Origin: Yoonia sp.
GTDB lineage: Bacteria > Pseudomonadota > Alphaproteobacteria > Rhodobacterales > Rhodobacteraceae
Length of the DNA stretch: 64,000 bases
Reading direction: 5' to 3'
NCBI RefSeq assembly: GCF_018402175.1
Contig: NZ_JAGYJK010000018.1
Location: 1 to 64,000, forward strand
Under the pieces are notes generated by a model. The model made no database searches and had not been told where the DNA came from. It saw nothing but the letters and a program-made list of their open reading frames with translations. Below are positions 36,456 to 47,024 of the stretch, in pieces. The position numbers and the translations under genes were made by a program. Within the stretch, counting starts at the first letter, position 1. Every line of letters starts with the position of its first letter.

Positions 36456-37097
36456 TCATTGCGGGCCGTGCCAGTCAATCTGGCAAATCTCGGCGCTGCG
36501 CCCGTCGAAATCCCACACGCGGCCAAAAGCGCGCACGCGGCCCTTGGTGGCCGTGGCGACGGTAATATCAGGCCCCATCCAATAGCCGGTATTGGTGACA
36601 ACGATATCGGTGTCGGGGTCTTTGCCGACAACGGGCACAATTTCACCCTGAATCGCTTTGCCGACCATCAGGCGGCGGGCCTTGCCTTCGGTTTCGAACA
36701 CGACAGGCGCGCGTTCAGCGCCCAGAAATTCGCTGACCAGCACCTTGAACAGGCCCGTCGTGCCTCGCGCCTTGCCGGTGAAGATGTTGAGCAACCCGTC
36801 ATAAGCGGCGTCAGAGGCGCGGTCGTCGATATAGGCGGCGGCTTTCCAATTGCCGCGCGCCATCAGGCCGGGGATTTCCAGCACCAGCCCGACGTTCAGC
36901 CCGCCAAGGTCATGATCACCATAATGGCCATCGTCGATGCGGATGCCCGCCCAGGCCTGACAATAGCCTTCGGTCGGGGCATGTTTGCCCAGTGACACCA
37001 CGCAGGGGCAGAACACCGTGCAATTGCAGTTGAGGATCAGTTCCCCCTTGATCGCCCAAGGCACTGTGCCGACAGGTGCGTTTTGATCTAAAGCCAT
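36456..37097 (-). CDS. DUF1326 protein
   Basis: 213 residues of the DUF1326 family, function unknown. The N-terminal part LILNCNCTVFCPCVVSLGKH holds a CxC...CxC group that could bind a metal. GYCQAWAGIRIDDGHYGDHD follows, and a beta-rich remainder. The next gene upstream is a DUF2182 membrane protein, a pairing that recurs in proteobacteria; the two may act together, possibly on a metal. The pair is separated by 12 bp. Confidence 0.85.
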   Translation of the reverse strand: MALDQNAPVGTVPWAIKGELILNCNCTVFCPCVVSLGKHAPTEGYCQAWAGIRIDDGHYGDHDLGGLNVGLVLEIPGLMARGNWKAAAYIDDRASDAAYDGLLNIFTGKARGTTGLFKVLVSEFLGAERAPVVFETEGKARRLMVGKAIQGEIVPVVGKDPDTDIVVTNTGYWMGPDITVATATKGRVRAFGRVWDFDGRSAEICQIDWHGPQ

Positions 37098-37109
37098 ATT
37101 ATTTCCTTT

Positions 37110-37907
37110 CTAAACCGCGCGCAGCAGGACGAGAAACGCCCCAGAAATCAGGACGATCCCCAAAGGCCGCGTGATATAGCGCCCGACACTGTCCATTTTT
37201 TCGCCTACCATGATCAGCGTGGCGACCCCCATGAAGGCAAGGTTCATCACCCCGCCAACGAAGGCAAGCAGCATCAGCGCCCAACAGCAGCCAAGGCACA
37301 CAAGGCCCAACCTGACGCCGTTGCGCCATGGCCCTTCATCCCAATGCTGCATGAAAAATGTCAGCGGGCGGCGGCATTTGGCAAGGCAGGCCTCTTTCAC
37401 CGGTGAAAACTGGTAGAGCCCCGCGCCAAGCAGCAGCCCTGCCGTCAGCCAGTCCGACAGGCTGTCGCCGATCGCGCTGATCAGCCCGAAACGGTACAGC
37501 GCCAGCTGCAGCGCCGCAGCGGTCACTGCAAACCCGATCCAGACACAACCATAGCCCAGCACCAGCGGCAGAAACGGTACGCCGGTCTGGCGGCCCAGAT
37601 CGTCATGGGTGGCAAAGGCGGGCAAGGCGCTGGGCAGCATCATCGCCGCCGCCATCAGCGCCCACATCAGCGCGGCATTGGCATAGCCTGCCCCATCGAG
37701 TGTGACCGTGCAAAGCGCATCCCAGAAATCGGCGCCGTATAGCTGCGCAGCACTGCGCAGATCCGCCGGGACCGCCAGCACGAACAGCGCCGCCCAGGCA
37801 AACAGAATCAGCCCAAAGACCAGCAGCCATTGCGCCGTTCCCATTGCCCTGATCCTGTCTGCCAGCAAATTAAGCATCCCCCCGTATCGCCAAAGCCTGT
37901 CAGACAA
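37110..37907 (-). CDS. DUF2182 membrane protein
   Basis: 265 residues; a start at ATG 37877 (MLNLLADRIRAMGT) is also possible. Six or seven membrane helices. The family core is WALMAAAMMLPSALPAFATH and GYCVW-like segments, with the conserved YQFSPVKEACLAKCRRPLTF, FFMQHWDEGPWRNGVRLG and LGCCWALMLLAFVGGVMNLA, where Cys and His residues could bind a metal ion. Partner of the DUF1326 gene next door. Confidence 0.85.
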   Translation of the reverse strand: MSDRLWRYGGMLNLLADRIRAMGTAQWLLVFGLILFAWAALFVLAVPADLRSAAQLYGADFWDALCTVTLDGAGYANAALMWALMAAAMMLPSALPAFATHDDLGRQTGVPFLPLVLGYGCVWIGFAVTAAALQLALYRFGLISAIGDSLSDWLTAGLLLGAGLYQFSPVKEACLAKCRRPLTFFMQHWDEGPWRNGVRLGLVCLGCCWALMLLAFVGGVMNLAFMGVATLIMVGEKMDSVGRYITRPLGIVLISGAFLVLLRAV

Positions 37908-37993
37908 TCACCAGCGCGGCAATGCGGAAATACCCTTGCAGTGCGGCAGGCGCGCCCCTAGATTTCCTGTCAACTTCAACCGGGAGAACCATA

Positions 37994-39034
37994 ATGAAGA
38001 TAACAAGATTCATGGGTGCCACCTGTGTCATGGCGCTGGCCACGACCGCCTTTGCACAGGATGCCGAATTGCTGGTGTTCGATTATTCGGGATTCGAGAT
38101 GCCCGAATATCATCAGGACTACATCGCCGCACACGGGGCCAGCCCGACCTTCACCTTCTTTGGCGACGAAGATGAGGCGTTCCAGAAACTGCGTTCGGGG
38201 TTCCGCGCCGATGTGTCGCATGTCTGCGCGCCATCCGTGACCCGCTGGACCGAAAGCGGCATTCTGGAACCCTGGGATACCGCGCGCATCACCGCCTATG
38301 ACGATCTGAACGCCAGCCTGACCGGCGAAGAAATCGGCGCGGGCCAGACCTATTTCATCCCGACAGATTTCGGGTCCACCGCCATCGCCTATAACCCTGA
38401 CGAGGTGCCTGCCGCAGATGTGGCCAGCCTGCAGGTGTTCACCAACCCCGCCTATGCAGGCCGCATGACGCTGCCCGACAACGTTGATGACGCCTTTGCG
38501 CTGGCCTATCTGGCGACCGGTGTCACCAACTGGCAAGAGGTGACGGACGCGCAGTTCGAAGCTGCCGCAAACTGGCTGCGCGCTGTACATCCAAACCTGC
38601 GCACCTATTGGACCGATCCGGCCGAACTGGCGCAGCTGTTGTCCTCGGGCGAAATTCTGGTCAGCTGGGCGTGGAACGAAACCTACCCCACCATGGTCGA
38701 AGAAGGTCGTCCCATCGCGTTCCAGCGTGAAGCCGCGGAAGGGTCATCGCTGTGGCTGTGCGGTTATGTGAAACTGGCCGAAGGTCAGGGCAACGTGGAC
38801 AAGGCCTATGATTATCTGAACGCGTTCTTGGCGGAATCCTCGGTCCTGCCGTTGCTGGAGGCGGGTTACGGCTCTGCCAATGCCGCAGCATTGAACGCGC
38901 TGGTGACCGAAGAAGATCTGGTCGCCTCCGGTCTGGAAGAGATCGACGTGCCGATCCTGGCGCAATTGCCGACCAGCAATGACGACCGCGAACGGATGGC
39001 TGAAACGTTTGAATTGATCAAAGCCGGGTTCTGA
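37994..39034 (+). CDS. PotD-like periplasmic binding protein
   Basis: 346 residues from ATG 37994, preceded by CGGGAG and followed by a signal peptide (MKITRFMGATCVMALATTAFA). Type 2 periplasmic binding protein of the spermidine/putrescine group: LLVFDYSGFEMPEYHQDYIA, CAPSVTRWTESGILEPWD, IPTDFGSTAIAYNPDEVP and ILVSWAWNETYPTMVEEG. No permease or ATPase gene adjoins it, so it must work with a transporter elsewhere. A strong terminator follows. Confidence 0.87.
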   Translation: MKITRFMGATCVMALATTAFAQDAELLVFDYSGFEMPEYHQDYIAAHGASPTFTFFGDEDEAFQKLRSGFRADVSHVCAPSVTRWTESGILEPWDTARITAYDDLNASLTGEEIGAGQTYFIPTDFGSTAIAYNPDEVPAADVASLQVFTNPAYAGRMTLPDNVDDAFALAYLATGVTNWQEVTDAQFEAAANWLRAVHPNLRTYWTDPAELAQLLSSGEILVSWAWNETYPTMVEEGRPIAFQREAAEGSSLWLCGYVKLAEGQGNVDKAYDYLNAFLAESSVLPLLEAGYGSANAAALNALVTEEDLVASGLEEIDVPILAQLPTSNDDRERMAETFELIKAGF

Positions 39035-39056
39035 TCCGGTCCTTTGCCATGAACGG

Positions 39057-39085
39057 GGGCGGTGCCAGTGGCGCCGCCCTTTTGT
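39057..39085 (+). terminator. Rho-independent terminator after the potD-like gene
   Basis: Stem GGGCGGTGCC / GGCGCCGCCC (one G-U pair) with loop AGT, followed by TTTTGTTTG. Lies 22 bp after the stop at 39034. Confidence 0.85.
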
Positions 39086-39149
39086 TTGCCGGACCGCTGC
39101 GGCGAAAAAGTGACTGGACCTTCGCGCGAAAGGTCGTAAACCACCCTGC

Positions 39150-39527
39150 ATGCAACCGCTACGTCACACCACCGCGACAGTCCGCCACCCACGCCTGATC
39201 TGGCGTATGGTTCTGGCGTCTGTGTTGTCGGTGGCGCTTGTTCTGGTGGGTTTCGGACATCGCCCCGCGCAGGCCGAACCGCAGGCCATTGCCTATCTTG
39301 CTGGCCGGTGGCGATTGGGCCGATCTTTGTGCGCAAGGCGATATCCCGCATCCCGCAGGCGACATCTGTTCCGCCTGTGTTCTTGCCAAGGGCATGGCGC
39401 TGGCCGCGCCTGCGCTGACACCCCGCGCCTTGGTGGCGGCACAGCCTATGGTCTGGACACTGCGGGCCACAGCACGCCCCGAGCTGAAAATCGCCAGTGC
39501 CCATCCGGCACGCGCCCCCCCGTTTGA
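39150..39527 (+). pseudogene. DUF2946-like copper-associated protein, apparent frameshift
   Basis: The first 50 residues (VLASVLSVALVLVGFGHRPA) form one membrane or signal helix. After AIAYLAG near 39303 the likely original frame is another one, reading LAGGDWADLCAQGDIPHPAG, DICSACVLAKGMALAAPALT, with the Cys pair typical of DUF2946. That frame has no stop and runs on into the PCu(A)C gene; the first frame stops at 39527. Probably one indel, or a second one near the end. It precedes copper-chaperone and SCO1 genes, so a role in copper supply to cytochrome oxidase is likely. Confidence 0.55.
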
Positions 39528-39597
39528 TGACCGTTCAACCGCTTCTTTGAAACGATCATCGGCGCGGCTGGTCCGCGCAAAACGGAAAGACATCACT

Positions 39598-40044
39598 ATG
39601 AAAACGACCTTTTTGGCCAGCTTGGCCCTGCTTGCCATCGCCACCACGGCCACGGCAGATAGCGCGATCAGCGTCAGCGATGCCCGCGCTTTTGAAACCG
39701 CCCCCAGCGCTATGGCGGGTGGCGGTTTTCTGACCATCACCAATACCGGCACCAGCGATGATACGCTGATCGCCGTGCTGGCCGATTTCCCGCGCGTGGA
39801 ACTGCACACCACGGCATTTGAAAACGATATCGCCCGCATGGTCCATGTCGATACGATCCCCGTGCCTGCGGGCGAAACCGTGACGCTGGAGCCGGGCGGG
39901 CTGCATGTCATGTTCATGGGCCTGCAAGGCAAGCCGCTGACGGCGGGCGACACCATCGCCGCCACGCTGGTCTTTGAACAGGCGGGTGAAATGCCCGTCA
40001 CCTTCGACATCGTGAAACGCGACATGGCGGGCCACAGCCACTGA
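39598..40044 (+). CDS. PCu(A)C copper chaperone
   Basis: 148 residues, DUF461/PCu(A)C family. ATG 39598 follows GGAAAG and starts a signal peptide (MKTTFLASLALLAIATTATA). The copper-binding His/Met set is seen in VELHTTAFENDIARMVHV and PGGLHVMFMGLQGKPL. These periplasmic proteins hand Cu(I) to the CuA or CuB site of cytochrome oxidase together with SCO1, whose gene follows 59 bp downstream. Confidence 0.92.
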   Translation: MKTTFLASLALLAIATTATADSAISVSDARAFETAPSAMAGGGFLTITNTGTSDDTLIAVLADFPRVELHTTAFENDIARMVHVDTIPVPAGETVTLEPGGLHVMFMGLQGKPLTAGDTIAATLVFEQAGEMPVTFDIVKRDMAGHSH

Positions 40045-40103
40045 TCCTGTCACGGCGCTGCCCCGCAATCGCGCAGGCGGCGCCAACACCGAAAGGAAAC
40101 CAC

Positions 40104-40709
40104 ATGAAATCTGTCATCATCGGATCGGGCGTTCTGGCTGTTGCGGTCGGGCTGGGGGTCTATACTTGGCAAACCACCACTGCGGCCTCTGACCCTTGCG
40201 GCAATACCACCGTTGCGGGCGCGGCCATCGGCGGCCCGTTCGAGCTGGTCTCGGAAACCGGCGAAACCGTCACTGACACGGACGTCATCACCAAGCCGAC
40301 ACTGGTCTATTTCGGCTATACCTTCTGCCCCGATGTCTGCCCGCTGGATTCGATGCGCAACGCCATCGCGGCAGACATTCTGGCCGATCAGGGCGTGGAT
40401 ATCGGCACCGTGTTCATTTCTGTCGATCCCGCCCGCGACACGCCGCAGGTTGTGGGTGATTTCACCGATAATTTCCACGCCGACATGATCGGCCTGACCG
40501 GCAGCCCCGACCAGGTGCGCGCGGCATCACAAGCCTACAAGACCTATTACCGCGCGGTCGAAGGCGACCCTGAATACTATCTGGTCGATCATTCGACCCA
40601 GACCTATCTGATGTTCCCGGACACGGGTTTCGCCACTTTCTTTCGGCGTGACACGCCCGCCGAACAGGTGGCCGACATCACCGCCTGTTTCGCAGGCCAG
40701 CTGGGCTGA
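40104..40709 (+). CDS. SCO1/SenC family protein
   Basis: 201 residues, thioredoxin-like fold on an N-terminal membrane anchor (VIIGSGVLAVAVGLGVYTW). The copper motif CxxxC is in FGYTFCPDVCPLDSMR and the matching His in LVDHSTQTYLMFPD. SVDPARDTPQVV is also conserved. It helps assemble the CuA centre of cytochrome c oxidase at the periplasmic face. Belongs with the PCu(A)C gene upstream. Confidence 0.93.
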   Translation: MKSVIIGSGVLAVAVGLGVYTWQTTTAASDPCGNTTVAGAAIGGPFELVSETGETVTDTDVITKPTLVYFGYTFCPDVCPLDSMRNAIAADILADQGVDIGTVFISVDPARDTPQVVGDFTDNFHADMIGLTGSPDQVRAASQAYKTYYRAVEGDPEYYLVDHSTQTYLMFPDTGFATFFRRDTPAEQVADITACFAGQLG

Positions 40710-40769
40710 TTTTGCTGGCTTGTTGATCTGGCGCAATAAACCGCGCCGGATCATCTGCAAGATGGCCGG

Positions 40770-42120
40770 ATGGATCATATTGCAAATCTGCGCCGCATGG
40801 GTCTGTTCGATGCGCGCGTGCCCCGCTACACCAGCTATCCGCCTGCCACGGCGTTCACCGCGGGCGTGGGGAGCGACTTTCAGCGCGACAGCCTTGCCGC
40901 GCTGGACCCTGCCGTGCCGGTGTCGGTCTATATCCACATCCCGTTTTGCGAACGGCTGTGCTGGTTTTGCGCCTGTGCCACACAAGGCACGAGCACGCTT
41001 AAACCGGTCGAGAATTACATCGGCGTGGTCAAGGCCGAACTGGCGCTGCTGGCGCAGCAACTGCCTGCCGGTATCCGCATGGGCCAGATGCATTGGGGCG
41101 GCGGCACGCCGACGATCCTGCCGCCCGATATGATCCGCGATCTGGCACAGGCGGTGAAGGCTGTGATCCCGCCCGGCGATGATTTCAGTTTCTCGGTCGA
41201 GATTGACCCCACCTTGGTCGATGATGCCAAGATCGCCATGCTGGCGCAAATGGGGATGACCCGCGCCAGTATCGGGATTCAGGATTTCGCCCCCGATGTG
41301 CAGGCCGCGATTGGCCGCGTGCAAAGCTTTGCCGCAACCAAGACCTGTGTGGACAGCCTGCGCGCAGCGGGGATCACCTCGCTGAACGCCGATCTGGTGT
41401 ACGGGTTGCCGCATCAGACGCAGGCGAAACTGGCCGATACGATCGCGCAGGTACGCAGCCTTGATCCCGACCGGATCGCGCTGTTCGGTTATGCGCATGT
41501 GCCGAATTTTTCCAAACGCCAGAAACTGATCCCCGATGCCGCCCTGCCCAAGGAAGAGGACCGGTACGCGCTGGCGCAACAGGCCGCGCGTGCGTTTACG
41601 GATGCAGGCTATCTGCCCATCGGGATCGACCATTTCGGCAAACCCGCCGACAGCCTGACACAAGCGATGCAAAAGGGCCGGCTGCGGCGCAATTTCCAAG
41701 GCTATACCGATGATACCTGCCCCACGCTGATCGGGATCGGTGCCTCTGCGATTTCGCAATATGCGGGCGGCTATGTCCAGAACGCCGCCGCCACCGCCGC
41801 CTATATGGCGCGGATCGCGGCGGGCGATCTGGCCGGCCATCGCGGTTATGCGATGGGGGCCGAGGACCGGCTGCGCGCGCAGGCGATCAGCATGCTGATG
41901 TGCGATTTTCAGATTGATCTGACCGTGCTGCACCAACACCCAGAGGCTGCAATTCTGGCACCCGTGCATGCCGCCGTGCTGGACCAGTTCTGCGGGTATG
42001 GTGGTGCGGGACGGCGACACAATCCGCATCCTGCCACAAGGCCGCCCGCTGACGCGGATCATCGCCAATGCCTATGACGGGTCGGGCGCGGTGGCGGCGC
42101 GCTATTCCCAAGCCTCTTGA
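40770..42120 (+). pseudogene. hemN: Oxygen-independent coproporphyrinogen III oxidase, 3' frameshift
   Basis: Radical SAM enzyme of about 450 residues that makes protoporphyrinogen IX without oxygen. The Fe-S motif is in IHIPFCERLCWFCACATQG (CxxxCxxC), followed by WGGGTPTILPPDMI and IEIDPT-like EIDPTLVD. The frame is open to 42077, but from about 41990 the expected tail lies one base over: MVVRDGDTIRILPQGRP, LTRIIANAYDGS, ending at TGA 42118-42120. A single extra base after TTCTGCGGG would explain this. The catalytic part is whole, so a product with a changed 26-residue tail may still be made; sequencing error is equally possible. Confidence 0.85.
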
Positions 42121-42168
42121 TCTGGCGGCCAGTTGCGCCAGCTTAGAGGCTGAGCAAGGGAACAGGCC

Positions 42169-42525
42169 ATGGACATCATCAATATCATCTTTGCGCTGGC
42201 CAGTATCGGGCTGGGCCTGTTTGGCTGGCTGGCCCCGCGGTATACGCTGGACACGCTGGATTTGCAGGCCGGGCCATCTGGCATGGGCCAATCGGAAATC
42301 CGCGCTTCGGCGGGGGCTTTGTTCGTGGGTATGGGGGTGGGCGCGCTGGTGCTGGGCGGGCCTGTGGCCTATGCCATGCTGGGCTTTTGCTGGCTGGGCG
42401 CGGCTGTGGGGCGAGCGACCTCGCTGGCGCTTGATGGCAGGTCGCGCAAGAAATGGACGTTCTTCGGGGTCGAGGCTGTGGTGGGTCTAGGCGCGCTGGC
42501 GCTGAACCTGCCCCTTGCATTGTGA
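42169..42525 (+). CDS. Small DUF4345-like membrane protein
   Basis: 118 residues with four membrane helices (IIFALASIGLGLFGWLAP, GALFVGMGVGALVLGGPVAY, MLGFCWLGAAVGRATSLALD, FFGVEAVVGLGALALNLPLA). The pattern GASIxxxGxxxxxxG..R suggests the DUF4345 group; not certain. Function unknown. Confidence 0.65.
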   Translation: MDIINIIFALASIGLGLFGWLAPRYTLDTLDLQAGPSGMGQSEIRASAGALFVGMGVGALVLGGPVAYAMLGFCWLGAAVGRATSLALDGRSRKKWTFFGVEAVVGLGALALNLPLAL

Positions 42526-42549
42526 CGGATGAACGCCTACCTCTGAACT

Positions 42550-42870
42550 GTCCTTCGGGACTATGGACATAAACGCGCTCGTAATACGCGGATCGGACCC
42601 GGGGGCGGTACCCGGCGTCTCCACCAAACACTGCTCATTTGGCAGCCATGGGGACGAAACAGGATCGACGAACGTCTAAAGGGGTTTGCTTTGTCTCGGT
42701 GAGTTACCACCGTTATCGGTACAAAAAAGCTAGTTGCAAATGACAACAAAGCACCAATGGCGATGGCTGCGTAAGCAGTCGGAACTATTGAAACCTTAAG
42801 TCCTATGGTTTTGCGACCATAGGCGGGGTCCGCAGGTACCTGGCAACAGAAACCTGCACCTTCCCCCCCT
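42550..42870 (+). ncRNA. ssrA: tmRNA, circularly permuted two-piece form
   Basis: The acceptor piece comes first: its T-arm and 3' end CCGGCGTCTCCACCA finish at 42626. A short spacer (42627-42649) is removed. The coding piece starts GGGGACGAAACAGGATCGAC at 42650. The tag frame runs from the resume codon GCA 42736 to TAA 42772-42774 and encodes ANDNKAPMAMAA. Pseudoknot stems follow to about 42870. Outer limits are approximate. tmRNA frees stalled ribosomes and marks the protein for proteolysis; the ClpXP adaptor gene sspB lies 2.1 kb downstream. Confidence 0.93.
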
Positions 42871-42956
42871 CTTTTTGCTGATCACAGACGGTTTCGTGAT
42901 GATCACTGCAGCCAGCAAGGACTTGCCAAGCCTTGGCGGGGCAAGGATGCTGGGTT

Positions 42957-43604
42957 ATGCGCTGTCTTGCCCCGTTTTTCTTTGCCCTGTCGGTCACGCC
43001 TGCACTGGCCTGCGAAACAGCACTCTTGCTGGCCATTGATGTGTCCAACAGTGTTGATGCCGCCGAATACCGCCTGCAGACCGATGGCTTGGCTGATGCT
43101 TTGCGTGATCCCGCGATCATGGACATCATGCTGCGCGACCGTGTCGCTGTCGCCGTTGTGCAATGGTCGGGGGTCGATGAACAGGTCGTGGCCATCCCCT
43201 GGGAACGGATCAGCCATGCCGGTCAGCTGGACCAGCTGTCGCGCCGCGCCCGCGCGATGGACCGTGCCTTCGTTTTGTCCGGCACCGCCACCGCCGAAGC
43301 TCTGCTGTTTTCACTGGCGCAATTCGATGCGGTCGCCGATTGCAAACGCAAGGTGATCGACATTTCCACCGATGGCACCGCCAATGCGGGCAGCGACGTG
43401 CGCCTTGTGCGGGGCCGCGCCGAACGGGCCGGTGTGACGATCAACGGGATCGGGATCGAAAGCATGGGGCGCACCATTACAAACTTTTTACACAGCGCGG
43501 TCATCACGCGGGACGGATTTGTCATGACGGCCCGCATGCATCAGGATTATCCCGCAGCGATCAGGGCCAAGATCCTGCGCGAAATCGCGCGCGTGATGGG
43601 CTGA
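42957..43604 (+). CDS. DUF1194 (VWA-like) secreted protein
   Basis: 215 residues from ATG 42957, which begins a signal peptide (MRCLAPFFFALSVTPALA). The von Willebrand A-like fold shows the metal site DVSNSVDAAEY (DxSxS) and IDISTDGTANAG. DUF1194 proteins are common in alphaproteobacteria, of unknown role. The chromate transporter gene follows 11 bp downstream. Confidence 0.85.
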   Translation: MRCLAPFFFALSVTPALACETALLLAIDVSNSVDAAEYRLQTDGLADALRDPAIMDIMLRDRVAVAVVQWSGVDEQVVAIPWERISHAGQLDQLSRRARAMDRAFVLSGTATAEALLFSLAQFDAVADCKRKVIDISTDGTANAGSDVRLVRGRAERAGVTINGIGIESMGRTITNFLHSAVITRDGFVMTARMHQDYPAAIRAKILREIARVMG

Positions 43605-43615
43605 GGGGAAAGATT

Positions 43616-44866
43616 TTGAAAGAATTATTTGCGGTCTTTGGCCGGATCGGGCTGTTATCCTTTGGCGGACCGGCGGCGCAGATCGCGCTGATGCATCACG
43701 AACTGGTGGACAAGCGCGGCTGGTTGACCGAGGCGCAATTCCTGCGCGCGCTGTCGTTCTGCATGTTGCTGCCGGGGCCAGAGGCGATGCAGCTGGCCAC
43801 CTATGCCGGCTGGAAACGCGGTGGCGTGATCGGCGGGCTGATCGGCGGCGGGCTGTTCGTGCTGCCGGGGGCCATGGTGATCGCGGCGCTGGCGCTGCTT
43901 TACGGGGCCTACGGCACTCTGCCCGTCGTGCAGGCGCTGTTTTTGGGCGTCAAGGCGACGGTGATTGTCATCGTCATCGCCGCCCTGATCAAGATCGCGG
44001 GACGCGCGCTGGTGTCGCCTGCGCATATGCTGATCGCGGGGGCGGCATTTGTCGCGCTGTTTTTCTTCGCGGTACCGTTTCCGGTTGTCGTGCTGGTCGC
44101 AGGGATTGCCGGTGCGGTGATGCCGCATGACCGGACAGCGACAACACCCCCACCGGGCGGCGGGCTGCGATCCGCCGGACGGGTGCTGTTGATCGGCGGT
44201 ACGTTATGGGCGGCACCCGTTGTCGTCGTGGCCCTGTCGGGCAGCGCGTTCCTGTTGGATGTGGCGGCGTTTTTCTCGCTGATGGCGGTGGTCACATTCG
44301 GCGGGGCCTATGCCGTTCTGGCCTATATGACCCAAGAGGTAGTCTTTTCCTATGGCTGGTTGACCACACCACAGATGATGGATGCGCTGGGGCTAGCCGA
44401 AACCACGCCCGGGCCGCTGATCCTTGTCACGCAATTCGTGGCCATGGTGGCGGGGCTGGCGCAGGGCGGGACGGCCTTGGCGCTGGCGGCGGGGGCGCTG
44501 ACGCTGTGGGTGACATTCCTGCCCTGTTTCATCTGGATCTTCGCAGGCGCGCCGCTGATCGACTGGCTGGACGGGCGTCCACGCCTGCGCGCGGCCCTTG
44601 CCGGGATCACGGCGGCGGTCGTGGGGGTGATTGCCAATCTGTCGCTGTGGTTTGCGCTGCATGTGATGTTCAGCAATGTGACGCGGCTGCAAAGCGGCGT
44701 GATCAGCATGGTCATTCCCGATCCGGCCAGCCTGCAACCTCTGGCGATCGGGCTGGCCGGATTGGCCGCCGTTTTGCTGTTGCGCCAGAAATGGCCACTA
44801 TCGCTGGTCCTGCCGCTGGTGGCGGTCACGGCACTGGGGCTGACATTTGCCTTGGGCGGAGTTTGA
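43616..44866 (+). CDS. chrA: Chromate transporter, long form
   Basis: 416 residues, CHR family with two homologous halves. I chose TTG 43616, seven bases after GGGGAAAG, since no ATG lies near and the conserved start (FAVFGRIGLLSFGGPAAQIA) follows at once. Half 1 has GWLTEAQFLRALSFCMLLPG; half 2 repeats the theme with VTFGGAYAVLAYMTQEVVFS and LGLAETTPGPLILVTQFVAM. About ten membrane helices. ChrA expels chromate from the cell; some homologues may carry other oxyanions. Confidence 0.88.
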   Translation: MKELFAVFGRIGLLSFGGPAAQIALMHHELVDKRGWLTEAQFLRALSFCMLLPGPEAMQLATYAGWKRGGVIGGLIGGGLFVLPGAMVIAALALLYGAYGTLPVVQALFLGVKATVIVIVIAALIKIAGRALVSPAHMLIAGAAFVALFFFAVPFPVVVLVAGIAGAVMPHDRTATTPPPGGGLRSAGRVLLIGGTLWAAPVVVVALSGSAFLLDVAAFFSLMAVVTFGGAYAVLAYMTQEVVFSYGWLTTPQMMDALGLAETTPGPLILVTQFVAMVAGLAQGGTALALAAGALTLWVTFLPCFIWIFAGAPLIDWLDGRPRLRAALAGITAAVVGVIANLSLWFALHVMFSNVTRLQSGVISMVIPDPASLQPLAIGLAGLAAVLLLRQKWPLSLVLPLVAVTALGLTFALGGV

Positions 44867-44926
44867 CTGCCTCTTTTCTTGGCCGCAGAATCCCCTATGC
44901 TGGCAGGGAATGACAGGAGTAGCGCC

Positions 44927-45394
44927 GTGCCCAATACCATTGATTATGGAAATCTGATGCACCGCGCCATGCGTGGCCTGATCCAGCAGGTGCTGGAAAA
45001 CGTGGCCAAGACCGGCCTGCCCGGCAATCACCATTTCTTTGTCACCTTTGACACGATGCATCCCGATGTCGAAATCGCGGATTGGTTGTCCGACCGGTAT
45101 CCGGGCGAAATGACGGTCGTGATCCAGCATTGGTTTGCCAATCTCGATGTCACCGACGAAGGGTTCACCATCACGCTGAATTTCGGGGATAATCCCGAAA
45201 CGCTCTATATCCCTTATGACGCGATCAAGACTTTCGTCGATCCCTCCGTCGAATTCGGCCTGCGGTTCGAAACACAGGACGACCCCGCCCCAATCGCCGA
45301 AGCGCCGATGCATGAAATGGCCGAACCCGACGATACCAAACCCGCCGCAAGGAAAGAGGCCGAGGTGGTCAGCCTCGACAAATTCCGCAAATAG
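44927..45394 (+). CDS. sspB: SspB-type ClpXP adaptor
   Basis: 155 residues from GTG 44927, preceded by CAGGAG; the frame is open to 44879, but the protein family begins near [14 protein letters not shown]. The tag-binding fold shows [20 protein letters not shown] and [17 protein letters not shown] low-complexity linker leads to the C-terminal ClpX-binding motif (VVSLDKFRK). Alphaproteobacterial SspB ties ssrA-tagged proteins to ClpXP; ssrA is close by. Confidence 0.88.
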   Translation: MPNTIDYGNLMHRAMRGLIQQVLENVAKTGLPGNHHFFVTFDTMHPDVEIADWLSDRYPGEMTVVIQHWFANLDVTDEGFTITLNFGDNPETLYIPYDAIKTFVDPSVEFGLRFETQDDPAPIAEAPMHEMAEPDDTKPAARKEAEVVSLDKFRK

Positions 45395-45459
45395 GGTGGC
45401 TTGCGCAGGGCGCGTCCGCTGCTAAAACCCTTTGGACCATTGAACCAAAGGATCACCCC

Positions 45460-46847
<1,388 letters not shown>

Positions 46848-46851
<4 letters not shown>

Positions 46852-47024
46852 AACCCGTCAACCTGAACCAAGCCCGCAAGGAACGCGACCGCGCGGCGGC
46901 CAAGGCCAAGGCGGATGAAAACGCCATCCGCTTTGGCCGCACCAAGGCCGAACGCCTGCTGGATGCGGCCCGCGCGCAAAAGGCGCATAACCACCTGTCG
47001 CAGCTGAAATTCGAGGACGACTAG
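46848..47024 (+). CDS. DUF4169 small basic protein
   Basis: 58 residues from GTG 46848 ([20 protein letters not shown], then [20 protein letters not shown]). The sequence is one or two amphipathic charged helices, as in the DUF4169 family of alphaproteobacteria. Function unknown. Coupled to fumC by a 4-bp overlap and followed at once by the RHH gene. Confidence 0.82.

Noticed and set aside
39238..40044. One long fused DUF2946-PCu(A)C protein
   Set aside because: ATG 39598 has its own ribosome site and signal peptide, so the in-frame continuity looks like the result of a lost stop or indel.
40527..42068. A 513-residue open frame antisense to hemN
   Set aside because: No recognisable motifs; the sense strand carries the radical SAM signature.
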